A stretch of 64,000 nucleotides of DNA from Meconema thalassinum (Eukaryota; Arthropoda; Insecta; Orthoptera; Tettigoniidae), in the NCBI GenBank assembly GCA_946902985.2, contig OX336388.2:1389376223-1389440222 (forward strand), read 5' to 3'. The notes below the pieces were generated by a model. The model was not told the origin of the DNA, did not search any database, and saw nothing but the letters and a program-made list of their open reading frames with translations. The position numbers and the translations under genes are program-made. Numbering within the stretch: the first letter of the stretch is position 1; every line of letters begins with the position of its first letter. Shown here piece by piece: positions 44,875-55,794 of the stretch.

Positions 44875-45839
44875 ATCCAACTCTTTTTGGTACATTCGTG
44901 TTGACCGACTGAAAATCACCAAACTTTTGTCAAATAAATTTAAGATAACCCGACAATAACTCGGGACAGTCCCAAAAAACTAATCATGGAGTCAAAAAAG
45001 AAAGCGCATGGTAGCAACCATGCCACAAAACAAAAGGCAAGCCGCCCCGCTGATGGACCCAAACAGAAAGAAATCAGCAAAGAAAAAATAACAATAACCA
45101 AAAAATATAATATATAAACTATAAAGGGAGGCCCAACAAAATATTCTACGCTCGAGCAAGCACAGATAAACGCGTCAACCCAAATAAAACCTCAGGTCGA
45201 AAAGAAACATGATCATCGCTGGCACCACGCGGCCCAGAGGCCGCCAAAATATCGGAAAAGGAGGCCACGCCGGCCCCGCACAAAGTGCCACAAGAACAAA
45301 AATTGATTAACAATTCATAAAATGCGACAGAGCTAGGCGCGACATTCCTCCCCCAAACATCCAACGGCCCGGTACGACCACGTGGTTACAGCAATGACCA
45401 AGAGGACAGCAAAATATGCAAGGGAAGAGCTACCCAGAACAAAATGAATAAAAGAACGCGTTTAAAGTGTTTCCTCGAGCGCAGCACATAATTTAGAAAT
45501 AAAACAGGAACAAGGGGTGGGTTGCATGAGTCGGGGTGGGGCGGGCCGATGCGAGCGCCATCTCTTGCCTCTCCCGAGAAACACAGCGTCCGCCATATTG
45601 TTGTAAATGCCGGAGTATACACGGGAGGTGAGAAGCGTATGAGCAGCAACTTTTAAGTAATAAAATGCCTTTTGCGAAGAATTATTTGTCAAACCTGACT
45701 CATTTTGACAAGAGCCGGTATGAAGAAAAAACTTATCTGTGCGGAGTTGATCCATTTGACTTGGAGTGGGGAGAATTAAGTCAAAACATGGAGGATTGGC
45801 CTAAGGTTACTGACATGGACCGCATAGATCCAAGTTAAA
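44875..45839 (+). other. Unassigned stretch with a basic short frame; possible leader of the RTE element
   Basis: GTGTTGACCGACTG near 44903-44916 equals the terminus of the 8298-8550 palindrome. An ATG at 44986 opens a 43-codon Lys-rich frame (MESKKKAHGSNHATK), which stops at about 45115. Further residues in the same frame are also basic, which recalls a LINE ORF1, but no domain is visible. The 45.5-45.8 kb part is GC-richer and may be the 5' region of the following RTE. Confidence 0.3.
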
Positions 45840-48800
45840 TTGGTATCTGGAGGTAAAATAGTCCCCTGCTCGGATCTCCGGAGGGGACAATGTAAGAAGA
45901 TTCCGAGAATTGATGAAATATGTAGATTGGGAACTTGGAATATTCGATTACTCAAAAGGACTGGAAAACTGGAAATTGTCAGAAAGGAAATGTATAGACT
46001 TGAGATCGACGTTCTAGGACTAAGCGAAGTGAGATGGCCAAATAATGGAGACTTCTGAAGTGGTGACTATAGGATTATTTATTCAGGAGATACGGATGGA
46101 ACAGGTGGAGTTGGCTTTATTTTAAAACGAAAACTGGCGTGTCAGATCGAAAGCATTTGGGGATTCAACGAAAGAATTAACATGATCACACTCAAGACAG
46201 AGCCTAAGGATACAGTAATAATCCAGATATACATGCCTACTTCGAGTTACACTGATGATGAAGTGGAAGTTATATATGAACAACTGGAGGAAGTATTGAT
46301 GAAAGTTAAAGAAGATGATAACCCTATCATCATGGTGACTGGAATGCTGTTGTGGGAGAAGGTACAGTAGACAACTGTGTGGGAAAGTATGGACTTGAAA
46401 ATATGAATGCAAGAGGGAATAGTCTTATTGAGTTCTGCAGAAGCCATACGCTGATTGTTGCGAATACATGCTTTGAACAACCAAAAAGAAGAAGATACAC
46501 GTGGACAATGCCAGGTAATGGTGACAGATATCAGATAGATTACATACTGATAAAAAGCTTGCCACGGTGGGTGAGTGGATAGCGTGTCGGTCTACTAACC
46601 CCAAGATTGCAGGTTCTCCCCTGACCGTGGTAAGTGATTTTTGAAAGGCGGCAAAAATACGATACGCATGTCATACGATGTTGGCATGTCAAAGAACCCA
46701 TTTGAATTCAGAAGGCCGAGTTCATAATGGCAAAATTAATCTCGGGAGTTTCCACCAGCACAAAGTTCCTCATTTCTCTACTAGAAAGCGCTATTGTGTT
46801 CAAGGAGATTAGATATCTAACATCTAACCTCCTTGACTTTCATAGTCATGGAACTACGAAATTCGACATGCAAGCTACCCTCTGGGTGTCAAATAGCAAA
46901 GCTTGCACCAGGCACCCGAGGCCATACGATATTATTATTATTACTGATAAAAAGTCGTTATCGTAATCAAGCAAAATCTTGTAAGACCTACCCAGGTGCA
47001 GATGTGGATTCAGACCCCAACCTGGTATTTATGAAGAGCCAACTTAGATTACGAAGAAAAGTTATAAAACAACCCTGTAAGAAATGGAACATCAGCAAGG
47101 TAAAAAAAATGACAAGCAAGCTTTACAAGAGTTCAAAGAAGAAACAAATGCTAGAATTGGCCTCCAGATGATGTCTGGAAATATACAAGAGAGATGGGAC
47201 AAAACAAAAAAGGGAATAACCGAAACAGCCGAGGCATGCTTGGGTGGACAGGAAAGGGCGATTTATAAACCTTGGATTACCGAAGAGCTACTGGATTTAA
47301 TGGAAGAACGAAGAAAATGCAAAGTAAGAAAAAACCATGAGGAGTATGCGAGACTTCGAAACAAGATTAATAAAGAAGCCAAGGGAGTAAGAGAAGAATG
47401 GTATGAAAAGAAGTGCAAAGACATAGACGAACATATGGTGAAAGGTAATAGTGAGAGAGCATACGCCGAGATACGGAAACAGTTTGGAACAAAAAGAAAC
47501 ATGATGAAAATCATACAGAGCAAGATTGGCGAAGCCCTAGCGGAAGATGTTGAGGTGGCGTTACGATGGAAGGAGTACACAGAAGAACTGTATGAGGGAG
47601 TTCTAGATGCAAATGTTCTTAAAAGTGAAGACCAGGTGGATGCTGATGAATAAGGACCACTAATTTTAAGAGAAAATTTGATAGAGCCCTCAATGAATTA
47701 CGACACAGAAAGGCTCCAGGTCCAGATGGGATCTCTGCAGAGATTCTACAGGCTCTCGGAGATAAATCCAAGGACAATCTATACAATCTAATAAATGAAA
47801 TATATGTAACAGGAGAAATGCCAAAGGACTTTGAGCAAACTATTTTTATTGCCATACCAAAAAAGCACAGAGCACAAATGTGCGAAGATTATAGAACTTT
47901 GAGCCTTCTCTCCCATGCCTCGAAAATTATAACAAGAATCATCTATCATCGGATCGAGAGAAAAGAAGAAGAAAATATTTCAGAAGAACAGTTTGGATTT
48001 AAGAAGGGAAGAGGTACACGAGAAGCCATCCTAAGTCTCAGAATAATTATTGAAAAATCCCCGGAAATCGACATACTTGTTGTAATTGCTTTCATTGATT
48101 TAGAGAAAGCTTTTGATAATGTAAATTGGAAGGTGCTGTTTGAAACCCTAAGAAAACTGTAGATAGACTATAGGGACAGAAGAATACTCTATCAACTTTA
48201 CAAGAACCAGACAGCATTAATTGGCAAGGAAAGAGTGGAAGCAAGAATTGGGAAGGGAGTAAGACAAGGATGTGGACTATAACCACTGTTATTTAATATC
48301 TACATTGAAGAAGCCATTCAAGAATTCTTAGCTACCAACAGTCATGGCATAAAAGTTAATGGCAAGCTGTACACTACCATACGATTTGCAGATGATATAG
48401 CCCTGATAACTAAAAATGAGAGTGATATGGAAAATGCTCTGAATCACATAGATGAATTATTGCAAGAGAAGTGTGGTATGAGGATAAATAAAAATAAATC
48501 CAAAATAATGGCATGCTCTAGGGATGGCGACCAAATAGTCAATGTGCTAATGGATGGTGAAAAACTAGCCCAAGTAAAGGATTTCAAATATCTGGGGAGC
48601 TTGATCACATCAAATGGAAAGTGTACGAGAGAAGTAAATGCTCGAATTGCACAGGCAAAAGAAGCCTTCTCAAAAAAGAAGTCTTTACTAACATCCAAGG
48701 CTGTTAACTTAGAGGCGCGAAAACACTTCGTGAAAAATGGAGTATTGCAAGTTATGGCTCTGAAACATGGACTCTGCGACAAGCAGATGTATCAAAACTT

Positions 48801-49160
48801 AAGGCATTCGAGATGTGGTGCTGGCGACGACTACTAAAGATACCTTTGAATGATAAAATCACGAATGAGAATGTTCTCAAAAGAGCAAAGGAGACACGTA
48901 CCTTGGTTGAATCCTTAAACAGAAGAAGGAATAGTTTTGTTGGCCATTTGATTCGTCATTCTGACTGGTGCACCACACTCTTCGAAGGGAAGCTAGAAGG
49001 AAAGAGGACTCGAGGAAGACCAAGGACTCAATTCATAGACAGCATTAAAGGCAAGCACACTTATTGCCATTTGAAACTCCACGCCAGAGAAAGAAGACGT
49101 TTTGGAAGACATGCATGTTACCCATCAACCTAGCGGTTGAGGAGAAGAAGAAGGACAAAT
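45840..49160 (+). pseudogene. RTE-type LINE, nearly full length, interrupted by a SINE
   Basis: Endonuclease: ICRLGTWNIRLLKRTGKLEI, VLGLSEVRWPN, a stop at 46056, TVIIQIYMPTSSYTDDEVEV, frameshift near 46345, QIDYILIK, SINE at 46558-46942, then GADVDSDPNLV. Linker: 47084-47653, intact 189 codons with WKEYTEELYE. RT: RKAPGPDGISAEIL, FGFKKGRGTREAILSL, VVIAFIDLEKAFDNVNWKVL, RIGKGVRQGCGL, IRFADDIALIT (FADD at 48385-48396). C-terminus: FKYLGSLITSNGKCTREVNA, then 48813-49133 with LKIPLNDKITNENVL and RRNSFVGHLIRH. The 3' end is an AGGAGAAGAAGAAGG tail. In total about five stops or frameshifts: inactive. The RT copies its RNA at nicked target DNA. Confidence 0.93.
46558..46942 (+). mobile_element. tRNA-derived SINE inserted in the RTE LINE, 12-bp target duplication
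   Basis: Same family as 31043-31415. Flanks are perfect ACTGATAAAAAG (46546-46557 and 46943-46954). The (ATT)n tail directly precedes the right copy. Removal restores the LINE endonuclease frame. Confidence 0.95.
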
Positions 49161-49698
49161 TTTGCCACGAAAAAAGCCGTGAAGAATTTTAAGTCTATGG
49201 GGACCCACAATTGTTTGACCAGTGACTTTGTGTTTCCGCCTTGGGCGAAGTAGGTACTGTACCCGTTTAAGCCATTTGAGCTGCTTGTCGAATCCGAAGA
49301 TCAACTGGATGGCAGAATCTCGAGGTCTCCGGCTAATAAACCTGGAAATCCTACCAACAATAGCTAGATGGGGGATTGCTCACTTCCTAAGATCATGTTT
49401 TGGTAACGCAAAAATGGGTGGATAAACTGAATAAACGAAGAGCTCGAGAAACTTACCATTCTCGGGCGTAACTAGTGGCTCAATAAAACTTCAAATGCAC
49501 CAAAACCTAATCCTTCTCCACAACTTAAATATGTCATCAAAACGTAGTTAAAAACGAACGAATTAATTTATTAAACGAATAATAATAATAAAATTAAATT
49601 TACAAACTATCCCTAAATGTTTACATATGATCCATAAAATGATTATTCCAAAAATCTAATAGTGAGATAATAAAATAAAACCATCGTCCAACTGACGA
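49161..49698. other. Stretch without recognised genes
   Basis: Possibly the flank or 3' part of the gag-bearing element on the minus strand. AATAATAATAATAAAATTAAAT occurs near 49580 (split AT-rich). Nothing coding was recognised. Confidence 0.35.
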
Positions 49699-51135
49699 GC
49701 TGCTGGTTGCTACCTCCACCAAACGACTGCTCCCGCTCGGCCCGGCCTGCCCCCTTATATACACACCCGGGACAGGCGCGTATATGGGAGGCGAAGCCGA
49801 GTCGAGCATGGGCGCAGCCGCCTGGCGAAGGGGGCAGACCGGGCTGAGGGCCCATTGCTTTATTAAAGAATATATATATACAGTTTACAGCCAAACAAGT
49901 CAAAGACCAAACATGAATCCTTCCAACTGGAAGGTACATACACTTTACAAAATACAAGAAAGAAATAACCCTTCACTGAATACTGTCCTTGGTCCGTAAA
50001 ACACTGCCCTGTCCAGGAGAATCCTCTTCATAATCCACCGCACGAAGACCCCGACTTTCCGCTGCGCGATGTGAATAGTCCGAAAGTTCTAAGGCACGTT
50101 CGTAATCACGCAGCGTCCGCCAGGACGTCGTCCGATGTAGAGTAGAAACTCCTGTTGAGAGATGAAGTCTGGGCGTCCCTCTGGAAACCGTCCGCCGGGA
50201 GGAAGATCCCAGGGGAATCACTTGGCTGCCGTGCCTCTGCCGCCCCCGCGTGGTCCGCGTCCTCGGCCGACCCCACGTTGAGGTCCTCCACGGGAGACCG
50301 CGGGTTGTCGAACAGGAACTTGATACTGGAAGTTGGGAGGCAATTCCAATACCTCGTCCCCTCCAGCGTTGTCGAGTTGCATTGCGAACCCCCACCCCTT
50401 GGTGAGGGCCGCGTAGAGTAGGTTGGCCCTGTTGAAGCAGTACTTCCGCTGACCAGGGTCCAGGAGATGCCAGTTGGACAGCAGGTATAGAGTTGTTTGG
50501 GCGTCGTGGTGGTCGCGCCCCGTTGGCACAAACACGAGTTGCTGCTTCAGTGCTTGAGCCAGGTTCCATACCCGCTGTGCTGATGGGACCGGAAGGCCCT
50601 TGGGATATTCGATCGGAGCCAATGATCGCCATGGGTAGTCCAGTTGGAGTGGCGGCTGGAAGTCGGGAACGTAGTCCTCCTGCTCCTCGTCGGCCTCCTG
50701 GGGTTCGTCTGGCGGAGGTGGTTGCTGCTGGCGAAGTTCTAAAAAAGTTAGGCGACGACTGATGTCCTCCAATGTTGCTAGTATTCGCTCCGTGTTGTCG
50801 GCCATTCGCACCTCGGATGTCACTGAGAGGGTGTCGTGTGATGATGAAGACGATGGCGGTGGTGTGTGCCTGTTGGCGACGAGCTTCTTGGCAGGCGATG
50901 CCGACCGGGATCTGATAGGAAGCTGCGTCTTGGCTGGATTCGTTTTCTTACTTGAGGAAGCCTTCTGTTGCTTGAAATGTTGAGCGACGCTTGCGGGCGC
51001 TTGTCGCGGAGTCGAGCCTGTTGTAGCCTTGTTCTTGTTGGTACTTTTAGGTGGCATGCTCCGATGTCCTCCTCTGGTGGGCCACTACGTGTGGCGTGAG
51101 ATGCTGCTGCTGGTTGCTACCTCCACCAAACGACT
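49699..51135 (-). mobile_element. Unclassified retroelement-like unit: gag-like ORF between 30-bp direct repeats
   Basis: The same 30 bases, starting GCTGCTGGTTGCTACCTCCA, occur at 49699-49728 and 51106-51135 in the same orientation, 1407 bases apart. Between them is GC-rich coding sequence, unlike the AT-rich surroundings. A longer minus-strand frame (50632-49643 with one TGA at 49975-49973) overlaps the gag-like ORF. Short separated direct repeats recall DIRS/Ngaro-type split repeats or a deletion derivative, but no recombinase or RT was seen. Confidence 0.45.
50218..51057 (-). CDS. Gag-like RNA-binding ORF of an unclassified retroelement
   Basis: An intact 279-codon minus-strand frame with its own ATG 48 bases after the direct repeat. 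N-terminal 80 residues: basic and Ser/Pro-rich (MPPKSTNKNKATTGSTPRQA). Residues about 85-130: a predicted helical TERILATLEDISRRLTFLEL segment followed by QQQPPPPDEPQEADEEQ. Residues about 140-250: a compact region with YPWRSLAPIEYPKGLPVPSA, FVPTGRDHHDAQTTLYLLSN and GQRKYCFNRANLLYAALTKG. C-terminus: RGG-box-like GRGRGPRGGGRGTAAK. This layout (basic tail, multimerisation-like core, RGG nucleic-acid binding) is gag-like, though zinc knuckles are absent. I do not recognise the family. The lack of stops suggests a young copy or constraint. Confidence 0.6.
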   Translation of the reverse strand: MPPKSTNKNKATTGSTPRQAPASVAQHFKQQKASSSKKTNPAKTQLPIRSRSASPAKKLVANRHTPPPSSSSSHDTLSVTSEVRMADNTERILATLEDISRRLTFLELRQQQPPPPDEPQEADEEQEDYVPDFQPPLQLDYPWRSLAPIEYPKGLPVPSAQRVWNLAQALKQQLVFVPTGRDHHDAQTTLYLLSNWHLLDPGQRKYCFNRANLLYAALTKGWGFAMQLDNAGGDEVLELPPNFQYQVPVRQPAVSRGGPQRGVGRGRGPRGGGRGTAAK

Positions 51136-52106
51136 TCTCAAAGAAAAATTAAACAAACAATCAATCAGCTGTTAGCACAACAGCGCTTAAATTCACACTT
51201 GTTCTCATACAAAAACTGAACAAATCTAGTTGTTAATACAACCAATGTCTTCCAATGACATTCCTTCTTGCTGTTCCAAAATCATCCTTTGATAAAACTA
51301 ATGGATATTATTTAATGCTAATCTTTCATAAGATCACTTCTGTAAAATAATAAACAACCTTGATGTAATCAATGGGCGTCGTCACGTCCTTTGAACATCA
51401 CTCCTATTAATGGTTTAAACGTTCCAAAGTGTTAGTAATAAATTAAACAATAGTTTAATTGTCAACTAATATTCCCTAGATATCTTCATTATATTATTAA
51501 ATTCTCCTAGTTATTAATAAAATTATGTTTAAATGTTATTAATACAATTTTTATACATTATTTACAACACTTGTGGTAATTCTCAATCAATCAGCCTTCC
51601 TTCCAACTCAATTCTTGACAATCTTTACTCTTAAACGAAGTGTCACTTTTACAAAATCATATCACATTGTTATCATCATAATATCGTGGTTTCATGTCAT
51701 AATTGGGCATATATGTTTAGCCGAACGATTAAGTTAAGCTTACATGAATATAGTAATATTCTTGATAATAGTTTAATAATAATTAACAACATGGTTATTT
51801 TCAATCCGTTTCCCAAGTATTTTCCCCCAATAAAACTAATCAATTCAGCTGAAAGTCGTTTCACAATATTTATACACACTAAAGGTCTCTCTTTATTCTT
51901 TACTGCAATGTAGTTACTTATATTTTCCAAATGAACGCTTACAATGCGTATAATGACCGTCCCTTCATTTAATACTGTATATACATCCACTAAATACTTG
52001 AACAACGCCTTCTCTCAGCAATACGGGCAAATTCCGTATAATATTTCCGCAAACTAGCTATCAAACAAATATAGCTGCGATAATAGGGATGTATAGAACT
52101 AGCACC
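51136..52106. other. AT-rich stretch without recognised genes
   Basis: Possibly the upstream, non-coding part of the gag-bearing unit. Small frames at 51686-52005 on both strands have no family signature. Confidence 0.4.
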
Positions 52107-52222
52107 GATAGAGCGCACTGCTGTTTTACTGGGTAAGCGCAAGGCGCTCTTAATTTGCCTCCTGTGTTCTCATGCCGCTAATATGTACGAATTTAAGTTT
52201 TTTAATTGTTATTTTCGTGACT

Positions 52223-52471
52223 ATGCCGAGCTATTGCAGTGTTCCTCTTTGCAAAAATCAGGGAAGCCCGTTTTCGTTTCACCAATTTCCACAAAATAAA
52301 GAAATGAGGGAGAAATGGTCACATGCAATTAGAAGGAAAATTTTCGGTGAGAAAAATCTGACCGAATATATTAAAGTGTGTTTCCATAATTTACAACCCG
52401 ATGACTTCACGAAAACTGTGCTGGATAAGTGTGACTTACAAAGGGAAATAATTCCTATTTTGTACCTATAA
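52223..52471 (+). CDS. THAP-domain DNA-binding protein, truncated
   Basis: Starting at the ATG at 52223 rather than 52172, because THAP domains begin almost at the protein N-terminus: MPSYCSVPLCKNQ gives the first two Cys (C-x4-C), SPFSFHQFPQNKEMREKWSH follows the FxFP/W spacing, and KVCFHNLQPDDF supplies the second Cys-His pair and the P-x-DF motif. The frame stops after 82 codons. About 40 bases further, in another frame, RLKPGAVPSLFSW resembles the AVPTIF/W motif that normally follows THAP, so either an intron or a frameshift splits it. The Cys-His spacing in the second pair (C-F-H) is one residue shorter than usual, suggesting damage. Confidence 0.7.
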   Translation: MPSYCSVPLCKNQGSPFSFHQFPQNKEMREKWSHAIRRKIFGEKNLTEYIKVCFHNLQPDDFTKTVLDKCDLQREIIPILYL

Positions 52472-52940
52472 ACTGATTAGACATTTCGATAACAACCACT
52501 GAATTTATGCGTTTGTATTTGAAGGTGAGAGAGCAAGATTAAAACCGGGCGCAGTTCCATCGCTTTTTTCGTGGACCACAAACACAACAAAAATAATTAT
52601 TTAGGAAGAGGTCATACACAAGAAAATTGCCGGATTATCACGATAAGCCTACAATATCGGAATCTGCAGAAATCATCTCCATGGAAGTACGGGAAGAAAT
52701 CGCAATATACACGAAGAAATGAAAGTAACATTTCGGACTCCCATTTTCAAAGACATCAATACTCGGTCAAATACTTCAAGAATAAATGTCGCAATATTAA
52801 CAGTCACAAACGTATTATGGTTGGTTTCTTGAAATCAGAATTAATCGTCAACTTCCATCTGCCCGACGGAGAATGTGGTAGCGACTGACTTCTACATTCT
52901 TGAGGCATAGTCAGATGAATGGAAACAGTTCATAGCCCTA

Positions 52941-53000
52941 CAGCAGGGATTCTCAAACTTTTAAAAAATTGTACCCCCAAGTCCTTTCCCAGGGGTAAGG
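52941..53000 (+). mobile_element. hAT-like terminus (solo end)
   Basis: CAGCAGGGATTCTCAAACTT followed by GTACCCCC resembles the terminus of many hAT elements (CAG...TTCTCAAACTTTT...GTACCCC). No opposite end was located. Confidence 0.45.
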
Positions 53001-53617
53001 GAACGATTCTTATTGAGAAATTGACAAAATTACATAAGAACCAAACGTTGCGATGCATTTTCGAGGTACACATTACCGGTATCAACTTTCTTTGATTATG
53101 TTTACCTTAAAACACGACAGTTTCATATAAGCTATCAACCTAAAAAAAATACATGAATCGAAGTCTGTAAGCAGGCCGAGCAAGTGAATATTTAAATCCC
53201 TATTTATGATTTAAGTCTTATGTAGATATATTTATGAATATAGGCCTACAATACTCTAGTAACTGTAATCTTTAGGAGAAAGCATGCTGACTCATATTCA
53301 TTATTTGAATAATAAAGCGTGTTAGAATTTTGTTATTACCGCTGTAGGCTATTCTTCCTTCCTCCCGCTAGTTTTAGTGCCTCTAGTCCGTAGCTCATTT
53401 TACAGCTGTTTAACGCTTAAACGCTGAAAATCGTCCATAATATATTAGGAGATATACCTATAGAATTAAATAATTTAGTCTTGGAGTATAATTAGAGAAG
53501 ATATAATTTACTTTAGCTTAGAAAACTCGGTCACAATTTATAGATTCCTCGCAGCTGACTGGGAGAAACATAAAACGATCGCCATGCGCTTACCCAGTAC
53601 TACACGAGCGCTATCTG

Positions 53618-55400
53618 GCGCGAACTTTCTCCCGCTACATCCCATTCTCCACTTTAATCTCTTAATACAGTATTCTGGCGTAACAATCTACTTAAATTGC
53701 ACAAAATACCTTACTCTCGTTAATATGTTCACATATGATAGTTACAGCGTATAATTCTTCCAGATGTTGTAATAATTCACAATAATCGACTCTAATTAAC
53801 AGCGATGACGTAATGGTTTACTAGTACAAGAGACTTTAGATATTAATAATTGTTGCTAATATTTAATAAAAATTAAATAAACGTTACTCCTCTCAGATCT
53901 TTCCAAAATATTGCGTTAATGCCATCAATAGGCAACAACAATCTTAAATAATGTTGCAAAAGGTTTGTAGAATACTGAAATATGCTAATATGTCATAGTC
54001 GATAAGATTTCTAGAAATAAAATAATTTATCCATCGATGAATTATTATAAATAATCCATAGCCAAAGTTGTAATGTCTAAATAAAGTTTTCATTCATTCA
54101 ACAATGCCAAAATGGTAGATCAAATAATTATTTGAGTAGCATCGAAGTCGAAGTTAACTATGACAAGAATAACTATAATCCAAAATAGGATAACTGCTCC
54201 TAAAATCAGCAATAAATCCTGGAAATATCCAAAAGAACAATTCATTTCCAAAGAAAAATCACTGTCTGAGTTGCCCAAATAAAAGAACATCACATACTAT
54301 ATCACTCACTAGAGTTCAATAAACTTCAATAAAATTCAAAAATATTCAATAAAATTTAATAAAATTTAATAAAGTTCCCAAATAATTTACGATTTGAAAT
54401 AAATTCAAGAAACGAAATTATTAGAAATATGAGCTTATATCTCGAAGTATAAAAAGTCGAAAATCCAAATGTTAATATCCAAAATCTCACTACAATAACT
54501 CGAAAATTTAAATATCCATCATCGAAAAATAATTCCTAAATTTAAAATAAGTCACTCACAATAAAAATGAATTAATGTTGAAAAAGGTGCATTGCTCTCT
54601 ATTATTCTACTCTACAACTAACTACATACAGAACCAACGACTACGAACGAAGATTTCTCTCTCTACCTTTCGATGACAATTTGTAGAAATAGTGTGGTGG
54701 AAATTACTGACGACACCAGTAACTCCACACGCGATAATCTTCCTCTTCTTCCTCCGGAAAACTGCCTCGCCATGTCTCGAACCCTGGCCTCCGATCACTA
54801 ATCTCCCTGGCTGGTTACGAACGCAGACATCAGCTCCATCAGCAACGCTGCACGAACCTCCAAGTTTCGAAGTGCGATGGACTACTTCGGTAAGGGACTA
54901 ATATGATCTAGCCATGACGCGACAATGAAATTCCGTTACGTAAAGTTGGAACGTAGTTATGCAATAGTTACACCTCATCTTGAAATTTAGTTCTAGTATC
55001 GGTTGCCTGATATTCTAGACTGACAGTGCAACATCACGTTCCCTACGCATACTTGGCCTAGTTCATGATCACAAATGCGTAAAATACAAGTTCAACTCTT
55101 CCCCTTAACGGTTGCATGTTGAACATCTCGATAAAAAGTTTATCACTGAACGAAACTTTCTACAGTTCTGTGCCACTGTCCTTCAAATGTACTCGAGCTA
55201 GCACACAAAAGCTTTCCCCAGCACTTGCTACTGTTCTCACCGCGTAGCATTCGCAATGCTGCCTAACACAAAGAGAAGCGTGCCTTTCATCACGTGAACG
55301 TTTCCAACAAAGGAAACTATATTTAATATTTTGAATTTCATCCTGAAACTCCTAGAGAATGTATGTATATCATTCCTCTTTATTCTAGTCGAACTCTCAC
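53618..55400. other. AT-rich stretch without recognised genes
   Basis: Near 54310-54400 there is a local array of CAATAAA(A/C)TT(C/T)A words. CCATGTCTCGAACCCTGGCC (54771-54790) on the minus strand is a B-box-like word of a possible SINE head. Nothing coding was recognised. Confidence 0.4.
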
Positions 55401-55419
55401 TGTTAATTTCACTCGGAAA

Positions 55420-55794
55420 CTAGTATTCTATCGACTTCCCATTTCCCACACGGTCAGCGGTCTTCCTGTGCTTAACTTTGACCGGCGGCATGAGCCTCCT
55501 CACCGTCAAGACATACTCGCATAAGACCCCTAGCTCGCACACGCTGGTTTCGGGTCGCAGAGTGTCGCAGGTCCACACTCTCTCACTATCGCCACACAAA
55601 GACCTCGATTTGAACCGCGTTACCTCTCTGTTCAACAACAGAAGATGGCGCCCCATAGGGAATGGGCGGCAAACCGTTCTTGACTTAAATCTATATACAG
55701 GGATCTCAAATTTCCTGTTCTGGCTTACCAACATAATTCCTTTCAATTTAGATCCTTTCTTAATAGTTTTAAATGTGCAGATACCCTCTTCTAT
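55420..55794 (-). other. Open frame of unknown origin beyond the RTE 3' end
   Basis: A 130-codon minus-strand frame continues from the LINE tail (GATGATGTTATAG) into RFKSRTVCRPFPMGRHLLLL and TRFKSRSLCGDSERVWTCDT. Both halves contain RFKSR followed by a Cys. No known domain. It could be LINE 3' flank or a fragment of another repeat. AAGATGGCGCCCC near 55643 is a CTCF-like core word. Confidence 0.25.

Larger units (their letters stand above)
52107..53617. mobile_element. 1.5-kb unit with about 38-bp inverted repeats carrying a THAP ORF
   Basis: The left arm 52107-52146 contains TACTGGGTAAGCGCAAGGCG. The right arm 53580-53617 contains CGCCATGCGCTTACCCAGTA, its reverse complement with one change, and both continue into AGCGC-TATC words at the outside. 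A THAP-domain ORF lies 77 bases inside the left arm. THAP domains form the DNA-binding end of P-type transposases, so this may be a deleted P-like element. A hAT-like terminus (52941) lies within. No 8-bp target duplication was identified. Confidence 0.5.

Noticed and set aside
50155..50983. Plus-strand open frames opposite the gag-like ORF
   Set aside because: GC-rich antisense frames without motifs; the minus-strand ORF has the coherent domain layout.
55640..55656. CTCF site (AGATGGCGCC)
   Set aside because: Only the core matches; similar words (22650, 45553, 53608) occur without context, so no regulatory claim is made.
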